A stretch of 64,000 nt of DNA from JAEUJM01 sp044221555 (GCA_044221555.1 JBGAOY010000001.1:248001-312000), one strand, 5' to 3'. Numbered from the stretch's first letter, positions 8,140 through 15,465 are shown. Notes: a model not told the origin generated them from the letters alone. A program made the numbers and translations.

Positions 8140-8661
8140 ATGCCCGACGAGCGTCCCGCGGTGTCCCGGCTGGCGGACGCGGTCGTCTTCGCGCCCCTCG
8201 GACTGGCCCTCGACGGACGCCGCCTCTTCCCCGACCTGGCCGACCGCGGGCGTCGCCAGGTGCAGTTCACCCGGGTGGTCGGCAAGTACGCCGTGCGACG
8301 GGGCGAGGCGCGTGTGCAACAGACGCTGCAGGACGCCCAGGGCCTGGTCCTGGGCCTGCTGAACATCGCCGGCTTCCGCCCCGAGGACGACGACCCCGAA
8401 GCCGCCGGCCCGGTGCCGGACGACGACACCACCGTCGACGGGCCCGAGGGTGCCGACCTGCACCTCGTGCGCGACGACGAGCCGCGGGCCGACGGTCGAG
8501 ACCTCGCCATCCCGGGCTACGACAGCCTCTCGGCCTTCCAGGTGATGCCCCGCCTCGAGGGCCTCGGGCCTGAGGAGCTCGAGGCGGTCCGGGCCTACGA
8601 GCGCGGCACCCGCGGGCGCCAGACCATCTTGAACAAGATCGCGCAGCTGCAGGCCTCGTGA
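8140..8661 (+). CDS. Conserved hypothetical protein, possibly lipid-droplet-associated-like
   Basis: 173 residues with no catalytic motif I recognise. The N-terminal half (ADAVVFAPLGLALDGRRL, then QTLQDAQGLVLGLLNIAG) is amphipathic. The C-terminus has an IPGYDSLSAFQVMPRLEGL segment, a helix with PEELEAVRAYE, and a basic RGRQTILNKIAQLQ end. A similar C-terminal pattern occurs, as I recall, in short actinobacterial proteins annotated as lipid-droplet-associated, so a membrane- or lipid-surface role is possible. It lies between the DUF4193 gene (4 nt) and the GNAT gene (1-nt TGATG overlap), so it is co-translated with them. Confidence 0.6.
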   Translation: MPDERPAVSRLADAVVFAPLGLALDGRRLFPDLADRGRRQVQFTRVVGKYAVRRGEARVQQTLQDAQGLVLGLLNIAGFRPEDDDPEAAGPVPDDDTTVDGPEGADLHLVRDDEPRADGRDLAIPGYDSLSAFQVMPRLEGLGPEELEAVRAYERGTRGRQTILNKIAQLQAS

Positions 8662-9272
8662 TGCCCTTGGAGGCGGCGCGCGTGGCCAACGCCACCGACC
8701 TGGAGCGGCTCGCCGAGCTGGCCCGCGAGACGATCGCCGAGTTGCAGCCCACCAAGGGTGGCGAGGTGTGGGCCCGGACGGCCGGACGGGCCGAGCCCGT
8801 CGAGGACGCGCTGCGGGCGGCGCTGGCCGATCACGACCACCTGGTGGTGGTGGGCTCGGTCGACGACTCGGTGGTGGGCTACGGCGTCGCCCGGTTCAAC
8901 GAGCTCCGCGACGGCGGTCGCCTCGGCGTCATCGGTGACCTCTTCGTCGAGCCCGACTTCCGTGGTGTGGGGGTCGGCGAGGCGATGATGACCCTGCTCG
9001 TCGACTGGTGTGAGGAGCAGGGGTGCTTCGGGGTCGACTCGGTGGCGCTACCGGGCAACCGGCCGACCAAGAACTTCTTCGAGGCCTTCGGCCTCGTGGC
9101 CCGCGCCATCGTCGTCCACCGGGCGTTCGACGCGGACGACGGTGCACCTGATGATGGTGCGCCCGAGGCGGGTGCCGACGAGGGTGAGCTCGCCGATGCC
9201 ACGATCGAGGGCACCGGGGTCGGTGCCGACCTCGGCGACGGGGGCGAGGACGCCGCCGACGATGCGCCCTGA
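8661..9272 (+). CDS. GNAT family N-acetyltransferase
   Basis: Acetyl-CoA-dependent transferase fold, substrate unknown. The core is visible as LGVIGDLFVEPDFRGVGVGEAMM, with the R/Q-x-x-G-x-G/A acetyl-CoA loop (RGVGVG), followed by VDSVALPGNRPTKNFFEAFGL, the usual last strand and helix. The final 45 residues are an acidic Gly/Ala/Asp tail with no domain character. ATG 8661 overlaps the preceding stop; the GTG at 8658 is an alternative. It overlaps the NUDIX gene by 11 nt. The pair may act in small-molecule clean-up, but nothing ties them to a pathway. Confidence 0.8.
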   Translation: MPLEAARVANATDLERLAELARETIAELQPTKGGEVWARTAGRAEPVEDALRAALADHDHLVVVGSVDDSVVGYGVARFNELRDGGRLGVIGDLFVEPDFRGVGVGEAMMTLLVDWCEEQGCFGVDSVALPGNRPTKNFFEAFGLVARAIVVHRAFDADDGAPDDGAPEAGADEGELADATIEGTGVGADLGDGGEDAADDAP

Positions 9273-9663
9273 GGCCTGCGTCGGGGCCGTGGTCGTCGAC
9301 GACGAGCGGCTGCTGCTGGTGCGGCGGGGGAGGGGAGCGGCGGCGGGCACCTGGTCGGTGCCGGGCGGCCGCATCGAGGCGGGCGAGACCGTGCAGGAGG
9401 CGGTGCTGCGTGAACTGCGCGAGGAGACCGGCGTCGAGGGCGTGTGCGGCGAGCTCATCGGTTGGGCCGAGCGCATCGACGACGACCACCATGCGGTGAT
9501 CCTCGACTTCGCGGTCACCGTGCTCGAGGCCACCGATCCCGTGGCGGGCGACGACGCCGACGAGGCTCGCTGGGTGCCCCTCTGGGACGTGGCCGAGATG
9601 AACCTGGCCCCGGGTCTGGCCGAGTTCCTGCACGACCACGACATCCTGCGCACCATCGTCTGA
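9262..9663 (+). CDS. NUDIX hydrolase
   Basis: Small (133-residue) pyrophosphohydrolase that would cleave nucleoside-diphosphate-linked substrates with Mg2+. The full Nudix box is present: G-x5-E-x7-REL-x2-EETGV in GGRIEAGETVQEAVLRELRE and the residues after it. The frame stays open far upstream, but ATG 9262 gives the normal N-terminus (RPEACVGAVVVDDERLLLVRRG), so I chose it; this overlaps the GNAT gene by 11 nt. It resembles ADP-ribose or 8-oxo-dGTP hydrolases in size; specificity cannot be told. It is the last gene of the plus-strand run and converges on the crotonase gene. An AGCCAC/GTGGCT hairpin (9663-9690) lies between them. Confidence 0.9.
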   Translation: MRPEACVGAVVVDDERLLLVRRGRGAAAGTWSVPGGRIEAGETVQEAVLRELREETGVEGVCGELIGWAERIDDDHHAVILDFAVTVLEATDPVAGDDADEARWVPLWDVAEMNLAPGLAEFLHDHDILRTIV

Positions 9664-9688
9664 GCCACCGGACGGCGCGTCGGCGTGG

Positions 9689-10450
9689 CTACTTGCCCTG
9701 CCAGTTCGGGGGCCGCTTCTCGATGAAGGCCATGAGCCCCTCCGAGAAGTCGGCGGTGGCGGCGAGGTCCATGATGGCCTGGTTGGACTGGCGGATGCCC
9801 TCGTCCACGTCGAGCTCCTCGTACTTCAACAGCAGGCGCCGGCTCTCGCGGACCGCGAGCGGTGCGTTCGCCTCGATCCGGGCGGCCAGCGCCAGCGCGG
9901 TGTCGAGGGCGGCGCCGGGCTCGCACAACTCGTTGACGAGGCCGAAGTGGTAGGCCCGCTCGGCGTCGATGGGGTCACCGGTGAGGGCCAGCTCCATGGC
10001 GATGTTGGGCGGCAGCTTCTTCGGCAGGCGGAACAGGCCGCCACCGGCCGCCACCAGCGACCGCTTGGCCTCGGGGATGCCGAAGCGGGCCTCGGTGGAG
10101 GCCACCAGCAGGTCGCAGGCCAGCACGATCTCGGTGCCACCGGCCAGCGCCGGGCCGTCGACCGCGGCGATGATGGGCTTGGTGCGCTCGCGTTGCGCGA
10201 TCCCGGCGAAGCCGCCCCGCTCGGTCTGCAACTCGGCGCCCCGGCCCTCGTTGATGGCCTTGAGGTCGGCGCCGGCACAGAACACGGGCCCGTTGCCGCA
10301 CAGGATGGCGACCCACACCTCGTCGTCGGCCTCGAAGCGGTCGATGGCCGCCTCGAGACCGTTGGCCACCTCGCCGTTGACCGCGTTGCGGGCCTCCGGC
10401 CGGTTGATGGTGAGGACGGCTACGTGGCCCTGGATCTCGTACTCGATCAT
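9689..10450 (-). CDS. Enoyl-CoA hydratase/isomerase (crotonase) family protein
   Basis: Crotonase-fold enzyme acting on CoA thioesters, likely adding water to trans-2-enoyl-CoA in fatty-acid or branched-chain degradation. The oxyanion-hole motif VFCAGADLKAI and the second one, ALAGGTEIVLACDLLVA with FGIPE, are clear. Residues LFRLPKKLP and FGLVNELCEPG follow in the family order. At 253 residues the length is standard. ATG 10450 is preferred over the adjacent GTG 10453, because TAGGGT ends 6 nt before it. It stands alone, divergent from the HAD gene. Confidence 0.88.
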   Translation of the reverse strand: MIEYEIQGHVAVLTINRPEARNAVNGEVANGLEAAIDRFEADDEVWVAILCGNGPVFCAGADLKAINEGRGAELQTERGGFAGIAQRERTKPIIAAVDGPALAGGTEIVLACDLLVASTEARFGIPEAKRSLVAAGGGLFRLPKKLPPNIAMELALTGDPIDAERAYHFGLVNELCEPGAALDTALALAARIEANAPLAVRESRRLLLKYEELDVDEGIRQSNQAIMDLAATADFSEGLMAFIEKRPPNWQGK

Positions 10451-10456
10451 CACGGA

Positions 10457-10462
10457 ACCCTA
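10457..10462 (-). promoter_or_regulatory. -10 element of the crotonase gene, leaderless
   Basis: On the minus strand TAGGGT is followed by 6 nt and ATG 10450. The same box and spacing occur at tatB. Confidence 0.6.
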
Positions 10463-10506
10463 CCGGTGGGCGAGGGCCCGGTTGGCCGCCGGTGTCCCGG
10501 GGCGGG

Positions 10507-10512
10507 GAGAAT
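10507..10512 (+). promoter_or_regulatory. Possible -10 element of the HAD gene
   Basis: GAGAAT with exactly 6 nt to GTG 10519. It keeps the A at position 2 and the T at position 6 of the local consensus but lacks the leading T. Confidence 0.3.
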
Positions 10513-10518
10513 CACCGG

Positions 10519-11067
10519 GTGAGCCCCCTGGTCCCCGTGTTCGACCTCGACGGCACGCTCCTGGACTCTGACGAGGCGCTCATCGCGCCCTTCCTGGCGC
10601 TCGGGGTGGCTCGGGAGGACATCACCTTCGGCCACACACTGGCCAACGAGTGCGCCCGGTTCGGCTTCAGCGTCGCCGACTACGTGGCCCACTACGACGT
10701 GGAGGTGGCGCAGCCCTTCGCCGGCGCCGCCGAGTTGGTGGGGCGCCTGCCTCGTTGGGCGGTGTGCTCGAACAAGCTCCATGGGGCGGGCGTGGCCGAG
10801 TTGACCAGGCTGGGCTGGCAGCCGGAGACCGCGATGTTCGCGGATGCCTTCGGCGGGGCGGGCAAATCGCTGGGGCCCGTGCTGGAGCGGATGGCCCTGG
10901 AGGCGTCGGAGGTGGTGTTCGTCGGCGACACCGACCACGACCGCCGGTGTGCGGTGGACGTGGGCTGCCGATTCCTGTGGGCGGGGTGGAACGCCCGGGC
11001 CGAGCCCACCCCCGGTGACGAGGTGCTGGCGTCGCCCCTGGACCTGCTGGACCTGCTCGGGGCCTGA
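10519..11067 (+). CDS. HAD-superfamily phosphatase, phosphoglycolate phosphatase-like
   Basis: 182-residue haloacid-dehalogenase fold hydrolase. Motif I is VFDLDGTLLDSD, with the two aspartates at the start of the protein. Motif II is the Ser/Asn in AVCSNK, the motif III Lys is GKSLGPVLERM, and motif IV is VFVGDTDHDRR. The cap is small and helical, as in phosphoglycolate phosphatase and PpaX/Gph relatives, so the substrate is probably a small phosphate ester. GTG 10519 removes a short implausible N-terminal extension and places motif I at residue 7. Its stop lies only 6 nt from the stop of the converging RGD-repeat gene. Confidence 0.85.
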   Translation: MSPLVPVFDLDGTLLDSDEALIAPFLALGVAREDITFGHTLANECARFGFSVADYVAHYDVEVAQPFAGAAELVGRLPRWAVCSNKLHGAGVAELTRLGWQPETAMFADAFGGAGKSLGPVLERMALEASEVVFVGDTDHDRRCAVDVGCRFLWAGWNARAEPTPGDEVLASPLDLLDLLGA

Positions 11068-11073
11068 CCGGCT

Positions 11074-12924
11074 CTAGGCCTCGGCGGGCTCGTCGGCTGC
11101 GGGCTCGCCCTCGGCCCGGTCGTCGGCGGACTCGGGCGGAGCCGGTGCATCGGTGCCTTTGTCGGTGCCGGTGCCCTGGGGGGCGTCGGTGCCGCCGTCG
11201 ATCGCCGGGGTGGCAGCGTCGGTGGTTTCCTCGGTGCCCTGAGTGTCCTGCGTGCCCTCAGTGGCGTCGGAGCCGCCCTCGGTGGGGGTCTCGTCGGCGA
11301 CGGCGCCCTCAGCGGCGTCGGTGCCGGTCTCGGTGGTCGCCTCGGCGACGGTGCCCTCCGTGCCCTCGGGGGCGTCGGTGCCGCGGTCGATGGCCGGAGT
11401 GGGGGTGTCGGTGGTCGCCTCGGGGGCGTCGGTGCCCTCAGTGCTCTCGGGGGCGTCGGTGCCGCTGTCGGCGGACGGCGCCGGCGTGGTGTCGGCCTCG
11501 TTCACCACGGTGGCCTCGGCGCCGGCCGGTGGGGGAGCGGCGGCGGCATCGTCGGTGCCGGCCGCACCGGCGGGGGTGCCCGCGCCGCCGGCGGGCGGGG
11601 GAGGCGGCACCCGCTTGGGCTTGCGGTCACCGCGGGGAGGACGGGGCCGGGGGCGCTTGGCCGTGTCGGCCGGCTCGACGCCGAACACCGTGGCGATCTG
11701 GGGGATCTGGGTGGCGAGGCGGCTCACCTCGGCCAGGAGCTGGTCGGAAGGGACCGCGGGCAGGCTCTCGGGGACCACGTTGAGCCGGACCGGCGAGAAC
11801 GCCAGGGCGTCGAGCACCGTGGCCCATCGGTCCTGGGCGACGTCGGACGTGAGCGCCGCCGAGGTGGCCTCGGCGAGGCGGGTGGCCATGTCGGCGGGCA
11901 GGGGAGCACCGGCCTTGGGCGGCCGGGAGCTGAGCCGCAGGGCCCGCACGCAGCGACCGTCGGCCAGCGTCGACGCGATCTCCGCGAGCCAGGCACCGTG
12001 CTCCTGTTCGACCCGGCGCGCCAGCGCGGTGCGCAGTTGCTCGGCGAGGGCGCGGCTCTCGTCGTCGCGGGCACCGCCGTCGGCGGCGACGATCACCGAG
12101 CGGAGATCGCGCAGGTCGATCTCGGCCACGTCGGCCAACGCGGCCTCGGCCTTGTCGCGCCATTCGGCGGCCCGCAGGCGGGGGAGCATCTGCTCGGCCA
12201 GGGCCAACAGGGGCTCGGCCTTCACCGGGGGCTTGCCCTCGGCGGCGCCGGTCTCGTTCTGCTTCTCGACGGCCTGGCGCACCGCGGGCAGGCCACCGCG
12301 GAGCACCTGCTCGGCGATGGGGCGCTGCTCGGGAGGCAGGTCGGCCAGCACCGCGTTGCGGTGGGCGCGGCCCGCCTTGAGGCGCTTGGGCTTCGGCTTG
12401 GCCTCCACCTCGGGGCGGGGCTTGCGGGGCGGTCGCCGTGCGCCGTCGCCGTCGGGACGGGAACGACCCTCACCCCGCTCGGAACGGCCCTTCGGACGGT
12501 CGCCGCGCTCGGGCCGATCGCCCCGTCCACCGCCGTCGGGGCCGTCACCGGGGCGCCCGCGGCCACGCCGCTTGTCGCCTCGTTCCCCGCGGTCGCCGCG
12601 GTCGCCGCGGTCCCGCCGGTCGCCACGATCGCCCCTGCCCTTCGTGACCAGGGTGCTGGTGACGGGCTCGAGCTTCTTGGGGGTGCCGATGATCTCGAGG
12701 CGCTCGGGCTCGGGTCGGGCGCCCTTGGGGGCCAGCACGGCGGTGACCGTGATGCCGTCGATGTCGAAGTCGGCATCGGCCCGCACCACGTCGCCCACCT
12801 TGGCGCCGGTGAACAGCAGGCCGCCGTCGAGCTCGCCCTTGGGCTGCTTGGCGCCGGCGGCGCGCCAGGTCCACACTCCGTCCGGGCGCTCGCTGGTGAG
12901 TTCGATGTCGATGCGACGAGACAT
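11074..12924 (-). CDS. Large low-complexity protein with RGD/RGG-type repeats, function unknown
   Basis: 616 residues, not recognised. Residues 1-90 look like a small beta-rich domain (IDIELTSERPDGVWTWRAAG, then KVGDVVRADADFDIDGITV). Residues 97-165 are a strongly basic tract of RGD/RGDR repeats like RNA-binding RGG regions. Residues 185-425 are predicted mainly helical (DLPPEQRPIAEQVLRGG, LLALAEQMLPRLRAAEW). The tail from 430 is Pro then Thr/Glu/Asp/Gly repeats (TDAPEGTEGT types). No signal peptide is seen, so it is cytoplasmic; RNA or ribosome association is a guess based on the RGD tract. The -10 box TAGCGT lies 9 nt before ATG 12924. It is a single gene. Confidence 0.6.
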   Translation of the reverse strand: MSRRIDIELTSERPDGVWTWRAAGAKQPKGELDGGLLFTGAKVGDVVRADADFDIDGITVTAVLAPKGARPEPERLEIIGTPKKLEPVTSTLVTKGRGDRGDRRDRGDRGDRGERGDKRRGRGRPGDGPDGGGRGDRPERGDRPKGRSERGEGRSRPDGDGARRPPRKPRPEVEAKPKPKRLKAGRAHRNAVLADLPPEQRPIAEQVLRGGLPAVRQAVEKQNETGAAEGKPPVKAEPLLALAEQMLPRLRAAEWRDKAEAALADVAEIDLRDLRSVIVAADGGARDDESRALAEQLRTALARRVEQEHGAWLAEIASTLADGRCVRALRLSSRPPKAGAPLPADMATRLAEATSAALTSDVAQDRWATVLDALAFSPVRLNVVPESLPAVPSDQLLAEVSRLATQIPQIATVFGVEPADTAKRPRPRPPRGDRKPKRVPPPPPAGGAGTPAGAAGTDDAAAAPPPAGAEATVVNEADTTPAPSADSGTDAPESTEGTDAPEATTDTPTPAIDRGTDAPEGTEGTVAEATTETGTDAAEGAVADETPTEGGSDATEGTQDTQGTEETTDAATPAIDGGTDAPQGTGTDKGTDAPAPPESADDRAEGEPAADEPAEA

Positions 12925-12933
12925 GGGGCCACC

Positions 12934-12939
12934 ACGCTA
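12934..12939 (-). promoter_or_regulatory. -10 element of the RGD-repeat gene
   Basis: TAGCGT on the minus strand, 9 nt from ATG 12924. That leaves at most a few leader bases. Confidence 0.5.
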
Positions 12940-13077
12940 TCGGTCCGGCGGGCCCCTGCCGGTCGGATACGGCCCCGGCCCCGTCCTCGACCCTGCGTGA
13001 TGAGGGCAGACGGCCGGCAGGGCGGGGGTGACACGCCCGGCCCGGGGCCATCGGCGACTGCACCGCCCGGCACCCAA

Positions 13078-13105
13078 AACGCCCAGAATCTCCGTTATGT
13101 AAAGT
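13078..13105. other. dif-like XerC/XerD recombination site
   Basis: 28 bp with the layout 11 + 6 + 11. The left arm AACGCCCAGAA (13078-13088) is followed by the spacer TCTCCG and the right arm TTATGTAAAGT (13095-13105). The right arm differs by one base from the XerD arm I recall for Bacillus subtilis dif (TTATGTAAACT), and the left arm keeps CC.AGAA of its XerC arm. It lies in the only AT-richer patch of this GC-rich region. It could be the chromosomal dif or a XerCD-mediated integration site. The matches rest on memory of the consensus. Confidence 0.55.
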
Positions 13106-13117
13106 AAAGCGATCACG

Positions 13118-13126
13118 TTGTCCACA
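13118..13126 (+). other. DnaA-box-like sequence
   Basis: TTGTCCACA, identical to the box form common in high-GC actinobacteria, 12 bp from the dif-like site. Only one copy is seen, so this is not an origin. Confidence 0.35.
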
Positions 13127-13143
13127 GGAGGCGGCGCCCCCGG

Positions 13144-13491
13144 TCAGGCGCGCTCGGCCACCGGGGTGAGCCGGAGCGCCACCACCGGCACGGCCTGCGA
13201 CACCAGCCAGTCGAGGGCTCGGCGCACGTCGTCGGCACCGGCGGCGTCGGCCAGGTCGTTGGCGACGTCCTCCAGGGCCGCCTGCAGGGCGTAGACGCGA
13301 TCCTGCAACTCCTCGAGGTCGGCCTGGCGGACGACCACCTCGTCGGCGCCCAGGGTGTGCGCGGCCGCCAGCTTGCGGGCCAGGTAGGCCTGCTGGCGAC
13401 AGCCCTGACGGCAGTACTGCCGTGGTCGCCCTCCCGAAGGCCGGCGGACCATCGGTGCCCCGCACCAACGACACCGTGGTAGTTTCGTCAC
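13144..13491 (-). CDS. Small zinc-ribbon protein
   Basis: 115 residues with an N-terminal four-cysteine ribbon: CRWCGAPM, then RQYCRQGCRQQAYLARK. This pattern is shared with many small actinobacterial proteins that end in ...CSxxCRQRAYR. The rest is one long amphipathic helix (ADLEELQDRVYALQAALEDVAN), possibly a coiled coil, so a dimeric DNA- or protein-binding factor is plausible. The GTG start lies in the centre of a 28-bp perfect palindrome that also holds its -10 box (TAGTTT, 6 nt away), which suggests autoregulation or a symmetric promoter. It sits between the palindrome and the dif-like site. Function unknown. Confidence 0.7.
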   Translation of the reverse strand: MTKLPRCRWCGAPMVRRPSGGRPRQYCRQGCRQQAYLARKLAAAHTLGADEVVVRQADLEELQDRVYALQAALEDVANDLADAAGADDVRRALDWLVSQAVPVVALRLTPVAERA

Positions 13492-13505
13492 GTGACGAAA
13501 CTACC
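13478..13505. promoter_or_regulatory. 28-bp perfect palindrome containing two opposed leaderless promoters
   Basis: The half-site is GGTAGTTTCGTCAC; the other half is its exact complement, with the centre between 13491 and 13492. On each strand TAGTTT is followed by exactly 6 nt and then a GTG (13492 on plus, 13491 on minus). Both strands therefore carry the same -10/start arrangement and encode the same first five residues (V/M-TKLP). The minus GTG is the start of the zinc-ribbon gene; the plus GTG opens a 23-codon frame. The site could also bind a symmetric repressor. Confidence 0.65.
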
Positions 13506-13563
13506 GCAGTTCCGTGCAGGTGTCGACGCATCGACCGTGAGTAGTCGTCGTCGCGGCGAATGA
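13492..13563 (+). CDS. Possible 23-residue mirror ORF from the palindromic promoter
   Basis: GTG 13492 follows a TAGTTT box by 6 nt and gives a 23-residue frame that begins VTKLPQFRAG and ends SSRRRGE. Nothing marks it as functional except its promoter-like position, so it may simply be a by-product of symmetry. The transcript could continue into the lipoprotein gene at 13661. Confidence 0.25.
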   Translation: MTKLPQFRAGVDASTVSSRRRGE

Positions 13564-13578
13564 GTAAGCGCTACTCAC
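13537..13578. repeat. Inverted repeat upstream of the lipoprotein gene
   Basis: GTGAGTAG (13537-13544) and CTACTCAC (13571-13578) are perfect 8-bp inverted arms with a 26-nt spacer, lying in the 13564-13660 leader region. It may be a leader hairpin or an operator. Confidence 0.35.
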
Positions 13579-13660
13579 GACACCCCACGGCCGACACGCG
13601 AGACTGTGCCCACGGTCGCCCGATCCGCGGCACCGGTTCTCGACAAACGGAAGGAACCCC

Positions 13661-14059
13661 ATGCGCAGACTGCTCGGGTTTTTGATGGTGGGCCTGCTGT
13701 TCGCAGGCACGGCTGCCGCGTGCAGCAGTGACGACGACGGCGGTGGCGACACCACGACCACGGCCGCCGACAGCGGCGGTGGCAGCACCGACACCACGGC
13801 CGCCGACAGCGGCGACAGCGGCGGCGGCGGCAACGAGGCCATCACCGCGTACTGCGACTCGGTCCAGGAGTTCGTGGATGCCGGTGAGGCGTTGGCCGCG
13901 GATCCGACCGACGCCGACGCCCAGCAGACCTTCACGGACCTCGGCACGCAGCTGGCCACCGACGGTGCCGCGCTCGCCGGCCAGGTCGGCACCTTCAGCG
14001 CCGACGACGCCGCGCAGTTCCAGGAGTGCCAGACCGACTTCTCGAGCGCTCAGGGCTGA
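13661..14059 (+). CDS. Secreted lipoprotein of a tandem two-cysteine family, copy 1
   Basis: 132 residues. A signal peptide (MRRLLGFLMVGLLFAGTAAA) ends in a lipobox with lipidated C21, then a Thr/Asp/Ser/Gly linker to residue 57. The domain (58-132) contains C65 in AYCDSVQEF and C123 in FQECQTDF, with a helical middle (FTDLGTQLATDGAALAGQV). The same layout recurs in the next two genes, so the two cysteines probably form a disulfide outside the membrane. A GGAAGGAA ribosome site precedes ATG 13661. Function unknown. Confidence 0.75.
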   Translation: MRRLLGFLMVGLLFAGTAAACSSDDDGGGDTTTTAADSGGGSTDTTAADSGDSGGGGNEAITAYCDSVQEFVDAGEALAADPTDADAQQTFTDLGTQLATDGAALAGQVGTFSADDAAQFQECQTDFSSAQG

Positions 14060-14256
14060 GCCAACCCGTCTGGTGGTACGGGGAGGCGGCGGGATGTTTC
14101 CGCCGCCTCCCCGGCCGTTTGGGCCCCCCTGGGGTGCCGGTGTCGCTGCCCCCGGGGTGTCTCCGCCATTCGTGTGCACCGCACCGCTTGGTGGAGACTG
14201 TCGGCGCAGAGGCGGTCGGGCACCGGGCCCGGACCACGAACGGAAGGCTCGCGTCG

Positions 14257-14616
14257 ATGAGGACCATGGTTCGACTGTCGCTGGTGACGGTGCTGCTGGC
14301 CGGCCTGGCCGCCGCCTGCAGCAGCGATGGCGGCACCGATCCCGGCTCGGATGCCACCACCACGAGTGTGAGCACCCCGGCGGGGCGCGACGCCAGTGCG
14401 GAGGTGGCGCAGTACTGCGCCGACACCCAGGAGGTGGGGGCGCAGCTGGAGGCGGCCGTCACCGATGCCGATGCCAGCTCGACCGACGCGACCGACGTGG
14501 TGGAGCGGGCCAACCAGCTCGCCGAGCAGGCGGCGACGCTCTCGACGGCGCACCCCGACGAGGTGAACGTGATCAACCAGTGCGCGGCCCAGCTCTCGGT
14601 CAGCCCAGGAGGCTGA
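14257..14616 (+). CDS. Secreted lipoprotein of a tandem two-cysteine family, copy 2
   Basis: 119 residues. Signal peptide with lipobox LAAAC (C21), short linker, then the domain with C54 (AQYCADTQEV) and C109 (INQCAAQL). It aligns with copy 1 over the domain: YC, an acidic helix, VERANQLAEQAATL as the counterpart of TDLGTQLATDGAAL, and a distal cysteine. ATG 14257 is preceded by GGAAGG; the frame stays open upstream but without lipoprotein character. The 197-nt gap from copy 1 contains the GC-rich GGCGGCGGGA tract and no other gene. Confidence 0.75.
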   Translation: MRTMVRLSLVTVLLAGLAAACSSDGGTDPGSDATTTSVSTPAGRDASAEVAQYCADTQEVGAQLEAAVTDADASSTDATDVVERANQLAEQAATLSTAHPDEVNVINQCAAQLSVSPGG

Positions 14617-14676
14617 TCCGGCCGTCCGGCCTTCCTACCCTCCTCTCCACCGTTCCCTCCACCGAAGGAGGTCTCG

Positions 14677-15456
14677 ATGCTCTGTCGTTCCTGCGGTCGG
14701 ACCCTCGCCGCCGGCGCCCAGTTCTGCGGTGAGTGCGGCGCCCAGGTGGGCGCGATCAGCAGCTCCCCGCTCGACGATGGTGCCGCGTGGCCGGACCCGG
14801 CGAGCACCCCCACGGCGCCGAGCGACGCCATGGTCACCTCGGGGGGCCCTGCGCTGCCCCCGTCGACCCAGGCGCCGGCCACTCCGCTGCCTCCCCCGCC
14901 GGGGCTTGGGTCGCCTCCCCCACCAGGCGCCGTCCCCCCGCCTGGCCCCGCGACGGGCCCGCCGCCCACCGGCGACCCGTCGCAGCGGTGGGCGCTGTGG
15001 CTGATCGGGGCGTTGGTGGTCATGGTCGTGGCCTTCGGTGCATCGATCGCCTACTACACGCTCCGGGACGACGGGGAAGACACCGCCATCTCGTCCTCGG
15101 CGCCGGCCACGACGTCCACGGATTCCGTGACCACCACCGAGGCGCCGCCGTCGACGACGGCGGACACCAAGCCCGACACCCGCGAGGACCGGCCGTCGTC
15201 GACCACGACACCGGGCCTACCTGGTGGTGGTGCCGACCCGGTCGAGCAGTACTGCGCCGACGCTGAGGCGCTCGGCGCGCTCCTGCAGCAATTCGCCGAC
15301 GACCCAGGCAGTGTGGACGCCGCCGCGATCACAGAGCTGAGCACCGACCTGACGGCCGACGCTGCCGCGCTCAGCGAGAGCGCCTCGCCCGCGGACACCG
15401 AGCGCATCGCCGAGTGCTCGGAGGCGCTGAACGTCCCAGCACCGTCGGGCCCCTGA
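14677..15456 (+). CDS. Zinc-ribbon membrane protein carrying the two-cysteine domain, copy 3
   Basis: 259 residues. An N-terminal cytoplasmic zinc ribbon has C3-x2-C6 and C17-x2-C20 (CRSCGRTL, FCGECGAQ). A Pro-rich linker follows, then one membrane helix (about 106-127), a Thr/Ser-rich extracellular linker, and a C-terminal domain with C193 (EQYCADAEAL) and C247 (IAECSEAL). That last domain is homologous to copies 1 and 2, here attached to a transmembrane ribbon instead of a lipid anchor. This is a plausible sensor or scaffold linking the outside to the cytoplasm. Strong ribosome site AAGGAGG before ATG 14677. Confidence 0.75.
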   Translation: MLCRSCGRTLAAGAQFCGECGAQVGAISSSPLDDGAAWPDPASTPTAPSDAMVTSGGPALPPSTQAPATPLPPPPGLGSPPPPGAVPPPGPATGPPPTGDPSQRWALWLIGALVVMVVAFGASIAYYTLRDDGEDTAISSSAPATTSTDSVTTTEAPPSTTADTKPDTREDRPSSTTTPGLPGGGADPVEQYCADAEALGALLQQFADDPGSVDAAAITELSTDLTADAAALSESASPADTERIAECSEALNVPAPSGP

Positions 15457-15465
15457 CCGCCCTGG

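Noticed and set aside
11243..13107. Long plus-strand frames opposite the RGD-repeat gene
   Set aside because: Their repeats (Ser/Val/Pro-rich) are the complement of the Thr/Glu and Arg/Gly/Asp repeats; promoter and start support the minus gene.
13078..13126. Replication origin
   Set aside because: Only one DnaA-box-like sequence and no dnaA/dnaN neighbourhood; the dif-like arms favour a terminus or integration site.
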